Origin: Vibrio sp. 10N.286.49.B1
GTDB taxonomy: Bacteria; Pseudomonadota; Gammaproteobacteria; Enterobacterales; Vibrionaceae
Length of the DNA: 64,000 nt
Assembly: GCF_002873335.1 (NCBI RefSeq)
Contig: NZ_MCUW01000012.1
Span: 1 to 64,000, forward strand
Direction: 5' to 3'
Of the stretch, positions 19,672 through 29,493 are shown piece after piece. A model generated the notes under the pieces. The model had not been told where the DNA came from, did not search any database, and saw only the letters and a program-made list of their open reading frames with translations. Position 1 is the first letter of the stretch. Each line of letters begins with the position of its first letter. The translations under genes were made by a program, and so were the position numbers.

Positions 19672-21066
19672 ATGGGTAAGTTAGATATAAGAGAAGCGTT
19701 AAAAATTAGCATAGCGGTTCCTACTGCGCTATTAATCGCCTTGTGGCTTGGATGGGAAAAGCCATATTGGGCTGCCGCTACCATCGTCATTCTCGCAACC
19801 AATGAATCATTTGGGCATTCAATTAAAACAGGCAAGGAACGCATACTCGGCGCGGCGCTCGGCAGTCTACTTGCTGTTATTCTTGTTGCGTTGTTTCCAC
19901 AAAGTCCTATTTACTTTATGGCGACGTTTATCGCCGTATCTTCAATTCTGGTCTATTTGTCAGGTTGCCAATACCACGGTTACCTATTTAAAATGGCGTT
20001 GACCGTTTGTACCTTAATCGCAATGGTTGGCGGTCTTGATAACGTGGCAACGTTTCAGATTGCGGTGACTCGTCTACAAGAAACCATACTAGGTGTTCTC
20101 GTCTTCACGTTTGTCTACAGCTTCTTGGGGCAGCAAGAAACCCAACAGTTGGTCAAAACTTCGTTTGATGATGCGCTTGAAGCCATACGGAAAAAAATCG
20201 TCAGCGCCCGATACCCTAGTTTATTCGATAAATCTCCAACAAACGTCGAGTTTACCACTGCAAAAAAACGCCTTATCTCCTTGTTATCTTTGCCACTTAA
20301 CGGAAGCCATGATCTAGCAAGTAACAAGAAAAACTATCAGATTTTGCTTGCCGCGTTGATAGAAAGTGCGGAACGAGAAATAGATTCGTCAGAATCTGAG
20401 CAGTTATTGATACACCGCTACTCAGCAATAAAGCGCCTTCTAACTCAAAATGCCGTAAGCGATTGTTCAAGCAAGACGCTACCAGCCTTATTAGGGCTAA
20501 CGGATCGTGAAAGTAAAGTGCTCATTAAACAAACTAAGCCAACACTCACTGTATTGACTAATTACCAAGCACGGCTCATGACCGTTCTACAAAACGCATG
20601 TATTGTCGCAACAAGTTTTTTGATATGGATACACCTACCGGTACCAGGCGGCACAACGTTCCCAATGTTAGCGTGTGTGCTTGCTAATTCGATGGTGACC
20701 ATGCCTAAGTCCATCATTAAACATGTCATCGGCGGCTTCTTAGTATTTTCGGTCGTCATTTTGATTCAATTTGTATTGATTATGCCAGTACTGACTGAAG
20801 CGTGGCAGCTTGCTGCTTTCTATTTCGCCAATTTATTTTGTATTTGGTTAATATGCGACATACTTAAACAACCATTACAAAAAATGTTAGGCGGACAACT
20901 GCTTGTCGTTTTGACTAATGGAACTTTGCACCTGACTCCAACATACGATATCCAAACACCAATCATCATGATTATTCTCGTGTTCATGTCTCTGGCTATT
21001 TGTAAGTTTTTTATAGATTTAATTCAGCCTGAGGTATTGCTCCCTCATCGAATCAGCCCTACATAA
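19672..21066 (+). CDS. FUSC-family inner-membrane efflux protein (AaeB-like)
   Basis: A 464-residue membrane protein with a hydrophobic block of about five or six helices (residues 10-160), a cytoplasmic middle, and a second hydrophobic block (~300-455). This duplicated layout is typical of the fusaric acid resistance/AaeB family. It is shorter than E. coli AaeB, which has about 655 residues. Only 6 bp separates it from the adaptor gene. No dedicated LysR regulator (AaeR) is adjacent. Confidence 0.82.
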   Translation: MGKLDIREALKISIAVPTALLIALWLGWEKPYWAAATIVILATNESFGHSIKTGKERILGAALGSLLAVILVALFPQSPIYFMATFIAVSSILVYLSGCQYHGYLFKMALTVCTLIAMVGGLDNVATFQIAVTRLQETILGVLVFTFVYSFLGQQETQQLVKTSFDDALEAIRKKIVSARYPSLFDKSPTNVEFTTAKKRLISLLSLPLNGSHDLASNKKNYQILLAALIESAEREIDSSESEQLLIHRYSAIKRLLTQNAVSDCSSKTLPALLGLTDRESKVLIKQTKPTLTVLTNYQARLMTVLQNACIVATSFLIWIHLPVPGGTTFPMLACVLANSMVTMPKSIIKHVIGGFLVFSVVILIQFVLIMPVLTEAWQLAAFYFANLFCIWLICDILKQPLQKMLGGQLLVVLTNGTLHLTPTYDIQTPIIMIILVFMSLAICKFFIDLIQPEVLLPHRISPT

Positions 21067-21549
21067 AACGAACAAAATAATTCGTAAACGTAAAACCCGA
21101 CAAGAGCGTTAATGCTAATTTCTCATAAATTTAATATATCAGGAGAGTTTATAATAACTTACATACAACCTACGGAAATAACAATCCACAAAAATAAAAA
21201 TTGATTGCCTAATGTATAAGAGAAAACCTAGTTTACGATGGTTTCGCCCATCAAAAACGATTATTTAAAATATCGCTATTACTTTATTATCGGATCATAT
21301 AAAGGGAAAAGTCTAAAATTAGCAAACAGATTAGACCCTAATAATTTAAAACACTGATTAAAAGCACTGATGTAGATATTAAAATCATTCAGAATTTAAC
21401 TATACGGTTATATTAAATTCATCTGACTTTCATTATGTTGCCTAGCAAGTATGACCACTATCACTCTGAAAAACGTCGTGTTCTCGATAATTACTTTGCT
21501 CAGTTCAACACTCAACTTTTAATCTAACTCATAATTAAGTAGGCATATT
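21067..21549. other. AT-rich intergenic region before pdxY
   Basis: 483 bp, very AT-rich. It must hold the pdxY promoter. No reliable terminator, repeat or small gene was recognised. Confidence 0.4.
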
Positions 21550-22407
21550 ATGAAAGGTATTATCTCCATTCAATCCCATGTGGTTTACGGACGTGCTGGC
21601 AACAGCGCTGCAGTCTTTCCGTTGCAACGCTTGGGGTTCGAAGTATGGCCAATCCATACCGTACAATTTTCAAATAACGCACAATACAAACAAGGTTGGA
21701 CAGGAACCAAATTTAACGCCAGTTTAATCGGTGAATTGACGTTAGGACTCGACCGAATTGGCGCATTAAGTGAGTGCCAAGGTGTATTATCTGGTTATTT
21801 AGCTAACAGCGCTCAAGCACTTGAGATTAGAAAGTTAGTAAGACAAGTAAAACGCTCAAATCCAAATGCAATCTACGTTTGCGACCCAGTGATGGGCGGT
21901 CCCAACAAAGAGGACATTGTTAGTGATGATGTCACCAGTGCCATCATCGAACACCTAACACCGATTGCCGACGTTCTCGTCCCCAGTCAATATGAGTTAG
22001 CGGCCATCACTGGCATTGCCATAGAGTCTTTACAAGATGCGATTGCAGCATGCCGGAAAGCATTGACGTTAGGCCCAAAAATGATAGTGGTGAAGCACCT
22101 TCATAGTATTTCAGACAATGTCTTCACCATGTTATTTGCAATGACAGACCAATGCTATATGGTTCAAAGGCCATTCATTAAATTTGACGAACAACCCATT
22201 GGGATAGGTGATTTAATCTCCGCACTCTTCACCGCTGGTTTGTTAAGTGGGTCAGAGCCACACAAGGCATTCGAGTACGCTAACAATGCTTGCTACGGCA
22301 TACTAAAAGAAACTCATATACAGAATGTACGAGAGCTTCAAATTGTTTCTGCACAAGATTGTCTCATCGAACCCAAAGACCGCTTTATGGTTCAACGCAT
22401 CTACTAG
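21550..22407 (+). CDS. pdxY: Pyridoxal kinase (PdxY)
   Basis: Phosphorylates pyridoxal in the vitamin B6 salvage pathway. The 285-residue product begins with IISIQSHVVYGRAGNSAAVFP, the signature start of PdxK/PdxY, and keeps TVQFSNNAQY, CDPVMGG and VPSQYEL. The ribokinase-type catalytic loop reads GIGDLISALF, with the base Asp retained but an unusual LI where PdxY normally has VT. It stands alone between two long spacers. Confidence 0.88.
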   Translation: MKGIISIQSHVVYGRAGNSAAVFPLQRLGFEVWPIHTVQFSNNAQYKQGWTGTKFNASLIGELTLGLDRIGALSECQGVLSGYLANSAQALEIRKLVRQVKRSNPNAIYVCDPVMGGPNKEDIVSDDVTSAIIEHLTPIADVLVPSQYELAAITGIAIESLQDAIAACRKALTLGPKMIVVKHLHSISDNVFTMLFAMTDQCYMVQRPFIKFDEQPIGIGDLISALFTAGLLSGSEPHKAFEYANNACYGILKETHIQNVRELQIVSAQDCLIEPKDRFMVQRIY

Positions 22408-22411
22408 ATAT

Positions 22412-22437
22412 AATACCTTGTGCTCTCGCAAGGTATT
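22412..22437 (+). terminator. Hairpin after pdxY
   Basis: AATACCTTG / CAAGGTATT, a 9-bp perfect stem with an 8-nt loop, 4 bp past the stop codon. The T tract is weak, so it may be a terminator or a 3' stabilising hairpin. Confidence 0.55.
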
Positions 22438-23075
22438 GCTCTTCAAAACAGACGATACGAAATATTCTAAACACGGTTATCGGACCGTTCGTTTTGATTT
22501 CTCAAACGCTCATTATGTAGTGAGCAATGCTGCTCACTACTGACCCCTCACTTTAGCTCAAATACATGCCTGATACGTCTCTTCGTAAACAGCGCGTTAT
22601 CACTCTCTCTACTGCTAACCTAGAAACAGACAAATTGAAGGGTTTAGTCCTTCAAATGCGATTATCGCGTTAACCCAACCCCACTTATAATCTGACGACC
22701 AAGTTAACTACGCTTCTTGGTAATGTAATGAATTTTTGTGAATGGACATAACGTTTTGAGCCATGCTCTTGTATTGGGAAAGGATGCCCAATTTTTCTGT
22801 TGTCATTCCCTCACGAGCGCCGCCAAGGCACCCTGCAGATATCAATCGAGACCGTGTGTTGATGTACCTTATTAAATGATTCTCTGTGGTCGCTTAATCG
22901 GAATGTCATTGACTTAACAACGCCGCTAACCGTTCGTTCATTTTCCTATCAGAGACTATGGTGCCACTCGCTACTGAAAACAGCTCAAAGCACACCTTGG
23001 CTCACTTTCTATATCCAAAACGCTAGCCATACGATTTACGACTACCATTTATTTATTACAGTCACAGTCACAGGT
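22438..23075. other. Long non-coding stretch
   Basis: About 640 bp with no supportable gene. It holds a perfect hairpin at 22517-22540 (GTAGTGAGCA / TGCTCACTAC, 4-nt loop) without a T run. All three minus frames of 22700-23030 give short, vaguely protein-like stretches broken by stops. This could be a decayed gene, but nothing was identified. Confidence 0.35.
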
Positions 23076-23108
23076 ATAAAAAAGCCGTGCCTTATATAAA
23101 GCCACGGC
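23076..23108 (-). terminator. Terminator of the patatin/D15 operon
   Basis: GCCGTG / CACGGC stem; on the minus strand it is followed by T7. It lies 51 bp past the last stop codon of the minus-strand operon. Confidence 0.75.
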
Positions 23109-23159
23109 AACAACAACATTGTTTTAAATCAACCCCGCTATAAGAGAGGTTTAGCTCAA

Positions 23160-24350
23160 CTAAAAACCCGTCCCAACTTGAAAATAAAGTGTGCCTTCAC
23201 CTTCGCTGATAGCGTAGTCCATACCGACATTTAATCCATACCGACGCGCAATGTTGTATCTAAAGCCCGCACCGTACGCACTTACCGTACTTTCATACAG
23301 CACTTCGGATTCTTCGGCCGCCGACCCGACGCCATAAAAACCTGTTAACGTCCATCTTGCATTCATGTGCCACATCGCTTGCGCTTGTAGAGTGCTGACT
23401 TCATTGCCTTGATATTTATACGCCGCTACCCCTCGCATATCTATATACGGATTAGACAGTGGAGGCAAAAATACTTCTTCCGTTGTTAGTGAACTATACG
23501 AGCCTGCAAACCCCAGTGTCAGCGAGTCATTTACGGGCACATATTTGAACGCGTTCACATCCAAAGTGTGATAGTTGTAGTCACTACCCAGTGCCTCATC
23601 ATAAATCATATACTCCGCGACAATCGACGCCCCTTTGGTTGGAAAAAACAAGTTGTTCCTTGTATCTAATTCCGCTATCACACCTAGAGAAGATACGGTG
23701 CTTTGCAATGACGGTGAAATATTGGGAATATCGATAATATGACCGGATAAATCAACCGACGCACTATTTATACTGGTAGAGAACGTTGACACGCTTTGTG
23801 AAACACCCAAAAAAAGCTGGGTATTGGGTAGTCGGAATTCAACATGTTGTTTTAGTAGAAAACCTTCGCTAGCCGTCGACATTTGCAGTGATGCATCAAT
23901 AGGCCAGTTATCAGGGGCACGACGAAAAACATCGATATTGGCATGGCCATATCCCATTCCTCCCAAGTATCTAATGCTATCATCATTCCACGTATGACGA
24001 TGAGCAACCAAAGCCATCCAGGTTCCGTTGTCAGTAACTGCACCACCTGCGACAGTAATCGCGGGCGCTAGTAATTGCGCCCCACCGTCCGTTGAACTTA
24101 AAGCGTGTGCTTTTCTATTCTGTTTGTCTTTCTCTGATTCATGGAGAAACATGCCCAAAAACCCGCCCCCTACCCCAACTGCGGGCTCGGTGATAAGTAT
24201 TGGTATTGGCATAAAGCCGTATGCATTATTGGCCAGGTAGTCGCCCATATCAAATTGGCCATCAATCGGGTCTAAAAAACTTGCAAACGTTGGTGTAGAA
24301 AACAGACTAATTATAGTGAATAAAATAAGTTGATGATGTTTAATAGGCAT
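23160..24350 (-). CDS. BamA/TamA-like D15-domain outer-membrane protein
   Basis: A 396-residue protein with a signal peptide (cut near TPTFA) and a beta-barrel ending in the outer-membrane signature VGTGF with terminal Phe. The sequence resembles the surface-antigen D15 family: LDTRNNLFFPTKGASIVAEYMIY is its characteristic strand-loop motif. At this length it holds the barrel but has no room for a POTRA array. It is the last gene after a patatin lipoprotein and another outer-membrane protein. Confidence 0.75.
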   Translation of the reverse strand: MPIKHHQLILFTIISLFSTPTFASFLDPIDGQFDMGDYLANNAYGFMPIPILITEPAVGVGGGFLGMFLHESEKDKQNRKAHALSSTDGGAQLLAPAITVAGGAVTDNGTWMALVAHRHTWNDDSIRYLGGMGYGHANIDVFRRAPDNWPIDASLQMSTASEGFLLKQHVEFRLPNTQLFLGVSQSVSTFSTSINSASVDLSGHIIDIPNISPSLQSTVSSLGVIAELDTRNNLFFPTKGASIVAEYMIYDEALGSDYNYHTLDVNAFKYVPVNDSLTLGFAGSYSSLTTEEVFLPPLSNPYIDMRGVAAYKYQGNEVSTLQAQAMWHMNARWTLTGFYGVGSAAEESEVLYESTVSAYGAGFRYNIARRYGLNVGMDYAISEGEGTLYFQVGTGF

Positions 24351-24460
24351 AATAATGTCTTGCGTAAAAAGCTCGATTAATATTGAAAATTATCTTTTCT
24401 TGAATATTAACCGAGCCAAAATTAAAGTGTTTGTTCTTTCATATATAAAAGAATTAATCG

Positions 24461-25633
24461 TTATTGAGGCACTTCTTTAGTCCAAAGATTTAAACCTTGT
24501 GCTTTCCTATAACCATAGTTGTACAGGTTAACCATATACTCAGCATCAAACATTTTTTTGCTCTGTTTGTGCGCTTTAAAGTCAGGATCCACATAAGTAA
24601 AATCTATATCTAAATCACTTTCTTTACTCATATAGAGCATTCGATACATATCTCCACGAGTTTGTTGTAACGTCAAACTCGTGATGCTTCGAGTTAATAA
24701 GTCGACCCCCTTATCGGCAACGCGTTGATATGAGCTTTTCAGCGTCCCGTTTCTGATTACATGAACCTGTGGCTTATTTTTTAGCCCCATCGCCTTGCTC
24801 ATTTGTCCATAGTCGTAATTCGCTGGATCAAAGAACATTTGGTAGGTTAACCCACCATCAACGTGTAACTCTTCCAGTGTCTCACCTTGGTAATTTACCG
24901 AAATAAATTGTGGTGGAAAAACGCCGGGTATCGACGAACTTGCCGCTAGTATTTGATGAATGAGATCCGCCTTGTTTTCAAGGTTGCTGTCAGCTATTTG
25001 GCCAATATTCCATACCGATTGCTGACCAGAATCAAAATGTGTTGTGCCAATGAAAAGACGCTTACCTTGTCTATGTCGCTCCGCCATACGCTCAATCATT
25101 GCGGAGTCATAGATCTCTTGCATTAATAACAACAAACTCTGACCATTGGTAAAGGCATCTTTGAACAACGTATTAAGGAAGTTCTTTTTCCCCAACACTC
25201 TATCATCATTAAGTCCCAACATTACGTCTTTAAGTCGGTGAATATCCTCGCCGCCCGTATAGACAAACGGTGCGATAAGTGCGCCAGCGCTTATACCTGT
25301 AATGATTGAATAATCAGGGAGTTCACCAGCATCGTATAAACCATTTATCACGCCGGCACCAAATGCGCCATTCGCCCCTCCGCCAGAAAGCGCCAAGATA
25401 TTTAAACGGTCACCATTTACCGTAATCACGGGTGAATGAGCGACATCAGAGGTAAGAAAATCCGGCTTTTCACCGCCCCAAAATCGAACCGGTTCTTCTA
25501 AATCTAGTTTTTCTGTTCCGCTAACGGAAACAAGTTGATAATTTTCTTTAGTAACACGCTCATCAAAAGCGTGGTGTGTTGAACAGGCAGACAGCAATAC
25601 TGACAGCACAACGATGCCAAATTTGGTTTTCAT
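24461..25633 (-). CDS. Patatin-like phospholipase lipoprotein
   Basis: A serine lipid acyl hydrolase of 390 residues. The signal peptide ends in the lipobox LLSAC. The patatin core has the oxyanion loop SGGGANGAFGAG (~85), the nucleophile elbow GISAGAL and the catalytic HVDGG motif, so the Ser-Asp dyad is intact. The ATG at 25633 was chosen over a TTG 12 bp upstream. A 110-bp gap leads to the D15 barrel gene and 57 bp separates it from the upstream barrel gene. In PlpD-type proteins (type Vd secretion) patatin and D15 domains are fused; here they are separate. Confidence 0.88.
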   Translation of the reverse strand: MKTKFGIVVLSVLLSACSTHHAFDERVTKENYQLVSVSGTEKLDLEEPVRFWGGEKPDFLTSDVAHSPVITVNGDRLNILALSGGGANGAFGAGVINGLYDAGELPDYSIITGISAGALIAPFVYTGGEDIHRLKDVMLGLNDDRVLGKKNFLNTLFKDAFTNGQSLLLLMQEIYDSAMIERMAERHRQGKRLFIGTTHFDSGQQSVWNIGQIADSNLENKADLIHQILAASSSIPGVFPPQFISVNYQGETLEELHVDGGLTYQMFFDPANYDYGQMSKAMGLKNKPQVHVIRNGTLKSSYQRVADKGVDLLTRSITSLTLQQTRGDMYRMLYMSKESDLDIDFTYVDPDFKAHKQSKKMFDAEYMVNLYNYGYRKAQGLNLWTKEVPQ

Positions 25634-25690
25634 AATAGAACTCAAGCAAAATAATATAAATTAGATTAAAAAACAGGCAAGTTAATCCAA

Positions 25691-27286
25691 CTAGAATCGA
25701 TAACCCAAGTTAACGGTTAGTGCATTTCTAGTTTCGCCTCGGTTATATAACATCGTTAAATTATAGTGCTTGCCGATTTGCTTATTAAAGCCGACGAGGT
25801 AAGCCCACTTATTTAGATCCACACCTACATCATAATCAAATTCTTTTTCGCCAAGGACGGGAATATCAACCTTACCAAGATTTCCACTCATACGTGGTCT
25901 TAGTCCTTGATACTCAGCACCAATAAATATTTGCGCTCGATAATCAACCAATTGATAACCTAACATTGGTTGAATCGTTACAATACCATCCCCCCAATCA
26001 GCATTATTGTTGCCCTTAAGTCTTGTCATCGAGTATGTGCCTGTTACCGAGGCGAAAAATTCTTTATAACCCGCCGATAATGTCGTACCAGCACCGATTA
26101 AGTCATACTGAAGATGAATCGGCACACCAAACTGCACTGACGGCAAGTCAGGCAGAGGCCAAGTAGTATCCAATCCTTTAAATGTCGCATCAACCACTGC
26201 ATTTACATCGATCTGACCTACGTATCCAAACACATTCCAAAATGGCAAAATATTGACATCACCACGAATCGTTAGAGATTCCGCCGTGACGTGCGCTATC
26301 GTCTGTTCGGGATCAAAAAATTCATTAAGCCCCATCCCCATGATATTGAAATCAGTAAAGTTAAAATCCATATCTTGGTTACGATAAGCGACCGAAATTC
26401 CAAACGGTAGCGGTACGTCAATACCCTGACGTCTAACCATATCAGCCATTAGTGGGAAGGTACGATCCAACTCTACGTATTCTTCTCTCATACGTGGATC
26501 CGAGACGGTAGTGAGCAACGCTTCATCCTTCACGATGGCCCCCAAATTATCGTCGTAATAGACGACCGGGGTTAAGTCAATTTCAATTTTCGCTGCTTGC
26601 TTCTTATGTTTACCTATCGCCGTTATTTTTTTATCTTTAATCACCGTGCGACCGTTAAGTAAAGTATCAAAGAATGTCGTCTGTTGATAAGAATCAATCG
26701 AATATTTACCCTGCGTAAACGGCTGACGATTAGTCACAATTAAAGATACGGGTTGACCATCTGTTAACAACAACTTACCTTGCATAAATCTGAAATACGC
26801 TAAATCTTGAGGTAGTGTATATTTTGAATAATCAAACGTTATTTCAAGGTCACCATTACCAAGATCTGTCACTTTCACTGATTCTTTATCATACATTTCA
26901 GCGTATTGACGCATTTGATATTCCGCCTTTGTAATAGATTCAATGTTATCGAGTAAATCTTCATTATCATTAACATTTTCAGGGTCATATTTAATGCGTA
27001 AGTCAATATTTCCTTTTTTATCCGTAGTCTGGACAAGGTAAACTTCTGATTCACGAACCTGATCACCAATCGTTACTTTTTTGCGCGCATGCTCAACAAA
27101 GTGTAACTCCTGTACCATTGCATTAATTCCCAACTTGGGAAGATACTTAGGAACACCATATTCTTCCATGGTTGCTTTCTTTGATGGCAAATTGTCTACA
27201 GCGTTATTGGCGATAACTGCACCTGAAAATATCAAAGGAACAGTGATAAAAAGAGTGCGAGTCATTTTGTTTTTAAACTTGAGCAT
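25691..27286 (-). CDS. Uncharacterised outer-membrane beta-barrel protein
   Basis: 531 residues with a signal peptide (residues ~1-26, ending VIA) and a soluble, charged N-terminal half (to ~280). A C-terminal half of alternating strands follows and ends VNLGYRF, an outer-membrane insertion signature. I do not recognise the family. AAGG 7 bases before the ATG supports the start at 27286. As the first gene of the operon, followed by the patatin lipoprotein and the D15 barrel, it probably works with them at the outer membrane. Confidence 0.7.
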   Translation of the reverse strand: MLKFKNKMTRTLFITVPLIFSGAVIANNAVDNLPSKKATMEEYGVPKYLPKLGINAMVQELHFVEHARKKVTIGDQVRESEVYLVQTTDKKGNIDLRIKYDPENVNDNEDLLDNIESITKAEYQMRQYAEMYDKESVKVTDLGNGDLEITFDYSKYTLPQDLAYFRFMQGKLLLTDGQPVSLIVTNRQPFTQGKYSIDSYQQTTFFDTLLNGRTVIKDKKITAIGKHKKQAAKIEIDLTPVVYYDDNLGAIVKDEALLTTVSDPRMREEYVELDRTFPLMADMVRRQGIDVPLPFGISVAYRNQDMDFNFTDFNIMGMGLNEFFDPEQTIAHVTAESLTIRGDVNILPFWNVFGYVGQIDVNAVVDATFKGLDTTWPLPDLPSVQFGVPIHLQYDLIGAGTTLSAGYKEFFASVTGTYSMTRLKGNNNADWGDGIVTIQPMLGYQLVDYRAQIFIGAEYQGLRPRMSGNLGKVDIPVLGEKEFDYDVGVDLNKWAYLVGFNKQIGKHYNLTMLYNRGETRNALTVNLGYRF

Positions 27287-27609
27287 TTAATTACCTTAAT
27301 TAACGGGAATCAAAACTATAATCCCGTTATTTAATTACTTGGGGCACACTATTCCTTGTATCCGCATAATAAATAAAGTGATAATCTAGCGCGCTAAAAC
27401 TGCATTGGTAAAATGAAACGCACATTTACAAATCATCATCTCGTTGTTGCAACCTATAATAGACACGGGACAAAAAACCGGTTAATCACGTTTGTAGGAC
27501 TTAACCCTCACGTCTATACTCGTAAGTGATTTTAAACGTGATGACTGCCTACTATCTGATTGAAAAACATGTGGATGATTAGCGCATAACTATACTGGGA
27601 CTAAATACT
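27287..27609. other. Divergent promoter region between outer-membrane operon and lysR gene
   Basis: 323 bp between divergent genes, the usual position for LysR control of the neighbouring operon. No specific T-N11-A operator could be singled out. Confidence 0.4.
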
Positions 27610-28524
27610 ATGAATTTTAGCATTGAGCAATTGAACAGCTTCGTGGCAGTCTATGAACAAGGATCATTTAGCAAAGCAGCGGTTCAACTCGACAAACATC
27701 GAACCACTATCGGGCAAGTCATCAATAATCTCGAGGATGAATTGGCGGTTGAGCTATTCCAAAGAATAGGCCGAACGGCCAAACCCACTGAAGATGCCAA
27801 GCTACTGTATTCGTATGCAAAGCTCGTTGTTGAACAAGCTCGCTCGTTTGATAAATTGGCGCTTAGCCTATCGTTTGGTGAGTTAGAAAGCATAAACATT
27901 GCTTATAATAGCTTTATCCCGCCCAGTGCAATCCGCGCAATCCGAGTCCGATTACTCGAACTTCATCCCACAATGAAAGTGAATTTCACGGTCAAAAGCC
28001 TTAAAGAAATTCGTGATGGTATTTTAGCGGATGAGATTCAGTTCGGGCTCATCAATGCGGACGACCGACGCGTGATTAGCAGTATTCAATCGACCTTAAT
28101 AAACAACGTCACGTTCAGCATCTACGCCTCAAAAGATAGCGACATAGCCAAGGCACCTAAGTCGGAACGCTGGAGCTTACTCAAGACAGAGAAACAGCTG
28201 ATTATAAAAAGTTTAATTGATGACAAAATGGGAGAAAAAATTATTATTTCAGCGGATCATGAGTATGTTGACCAACTTACGGTCGCCATGGAGCTCGTTC
28301 AACACAATGTGGGGTGGGCAATGCTACCTCGCGCTGTGACTTACACTGACTTTGATAATCACGGGCTTGTTGAAATTGAAACCGACACTGTGAGAGAGCC
28401 TTTTCGAATCCCCGTGGCGATTTGCTCCCCTCATTCCAAGCAACTAAGTACATTGCATAGCGAGATTGCCAGCGCGTTAGTCAGTTATGTCGAGCGCGTG
28501 AACAAAAAGGCAGGCCTAAGTTAA
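27610..28524 (+). CDS. LysR-family transcriptional regulator
   Basis: 304 residues. The N-terminal HTH (residues ~3-60, IEQLNSFVAVYEQGSFSKAAVQLDKHRTTIGQVINNLEDELAVELF) is typical, though the recognition helix is unusual (HRTTIGQVI). The remainder is a substrate-binding effector domain with low similarity to common members. It is divergent from the patatin/D15 operon, which it may regulate; the effector is unknown. Confidence 0.88.
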   Translation: MNFSIEQLNSFVAVYEQGSFSKAAVQLDKHRTTIGQVINNLEDELAVELFQRIGRTAKPTEDAKLLYSYAKLVVEQARSFDKLALSLSFGELESINIAYNSFIPPSAIRAIRVRLLELHPTMKVNFTVKSLKEIRDGILADEIQFGLINADDRRVISSIQSTLINNVTFSIYASKDSDIAKAPKSERWSLLKTEKQLIIKSLIDDKMGEKIIISADHEYVDQLTVAMELVQHNVGWAMLPRAVTYTDFDNHGLVEIETDTVREPFRIPVAICSPHSKQLSTLHSEIASALVSYVERVNKKAGLS

Positions 28525-28642
28525 TTTTAAACTCGCATGCGCCGTTTACGAGGGTCGAGTCCTCCATAAGCGATTGTCCTTATTTTACTCGTCCGATTAC
28601 TATCCTTTCCGAAATCTACACCACATTTTAGAAAGGATACCC

Positions 28643-29077
28643 ATGAACAAAATACTTTTATCGGCCATGATCGCAAGTGCTTCTGCCAGTGCATTTGCGC
28701 AACCTCATCTTGGTGCTGAACAAAATCTTGATATCATTAATGAAGAAATGAGCCACCTTGAGCAACAAACTGCTGATGTTGGCCTTTTCATTGTTACGGA
28801 GCAATCAGCAAACTTCGAAACAATCCAATATGTCGGTACATTAGAAGAATACTTCACGGAACGCTACATTTCTTCAGACCAAGCAAAAGAAATGAACTTG
28901 GAAAAAATCAAGAAGTTCCATGTTTACAGCGCGATCAATCCAAATCAAATTAGCAATAACATTATTAAGCACATTGAACGTGATCAACCTAAATATTTCT
29001 CGGTCGACTTCTATCAAAATACGGTCGGTAATTCAGATATGGTTGAGTTTGTCGCGAAAGTGATCGAATACAAGTAG
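28643..29077 (+). CDS. Small exported protein of unknown function
   Basis: 144 residues with a clear signal peptide (cut after ASAFA) and a GAAAGGA ribosome site before the ATG at 28643. The mature protein has no cysteine or transmembrane segment and is rich in Glu, Asn and Lys. The alternating pattern of KYFSVDFYQN and MVEFVAKVIEYK suggests a small beta-rich periplasmic domain. The family is not recognised. Confidence 0.7.
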   Translation: MNKILLSAMIASASASAFAQPHLGAEQNLDIINEEMSHLEQQTADVGLFIVTEQSANFETIQYVGTLEEYFTERYISSDQAKEMNLEKIKKFHVYSAINPNQISNNIIKHIERDQPKYFSVDFYQNTVGNSDMVEFVAKVIEYK

Positions 29078-29101
29078 CCGCCCCGTCCTACTATGCAATA
29101 G

Positions 29102-29128
29102 AGCCTGTTTCTTTATTAGAAGCAGGCT
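29102..29128 (+). other. Hairpin overlapping a ribosome-binding site
   Basis: AGCCTG-TTCT / AGAA-CAGGCT stem ends 8 bases before the next ATG, so the only AGG-type ribosome site is paired inside it. It could be the terminator of the previous gene or a translation brake on the next one. Confidence 0.45.
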
Positions 29129-29136
29129 AAATAGTC

Positions 29137-29415
29137 ATGATAAGAAAAAAACTATCACTTTTAATCAGCATACTAATAACGCCGTTCACGTTAGCTCAGT
29201 CCACTGATAGTACGACATTAACTGGACAGCTTTCTGACCAGTTTATTAAAGGCGAGCATCTTTATTGCGAGTATAAATATGAATTCGAGGTTTTTTATGT
29301 CGTGAAACGACATATTGAAACCTGTTCACCAACTGCTATTGGTGATGTCGTCGCTAAAAAAAAGGTTAAAAAACCGACTCTTAAAGTACCACGTGTATGG
29401 AAGGACGTTCGTTAG
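29137..29415 (+). CDS. Small exported protein of unknown function
   Basis: 92 residues with a signal peptide (IRKKLSLLISILITPFTLAQ). The mature part has two cysteines (in LYCEYKY and ETCSPT) that could form a disulfide, and ends in a basic tail (KKKVKKPTLKVPRVWKDVR). It lies between another small exported protein and a phospholipase D-like lipoprotein. No family is recognised. Confidence 0.6.
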   Translation: MIRKKLSLLISILITPFTLAQSTDSTTLTGQLSDQFIKGEHLYCEYKYEFEVFYVVKRHIETCSPTAIGDVVAKKKVKKPTLKVPRVWKDVR

Positions 29416-29493
29416 CACTTTGGGAGCGATGTTTTGCCACCGTTTAACCAAAAATTACACCTCATTGAATGGACTCAATTACTAGGAAAGCCA

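Noticed and set aside
22708-23030. A decayed gene on the minus strand
   Set aside because: All three frames look equally protein-like over short stretches and none gives a recognisable product, so it was left as non-coding.
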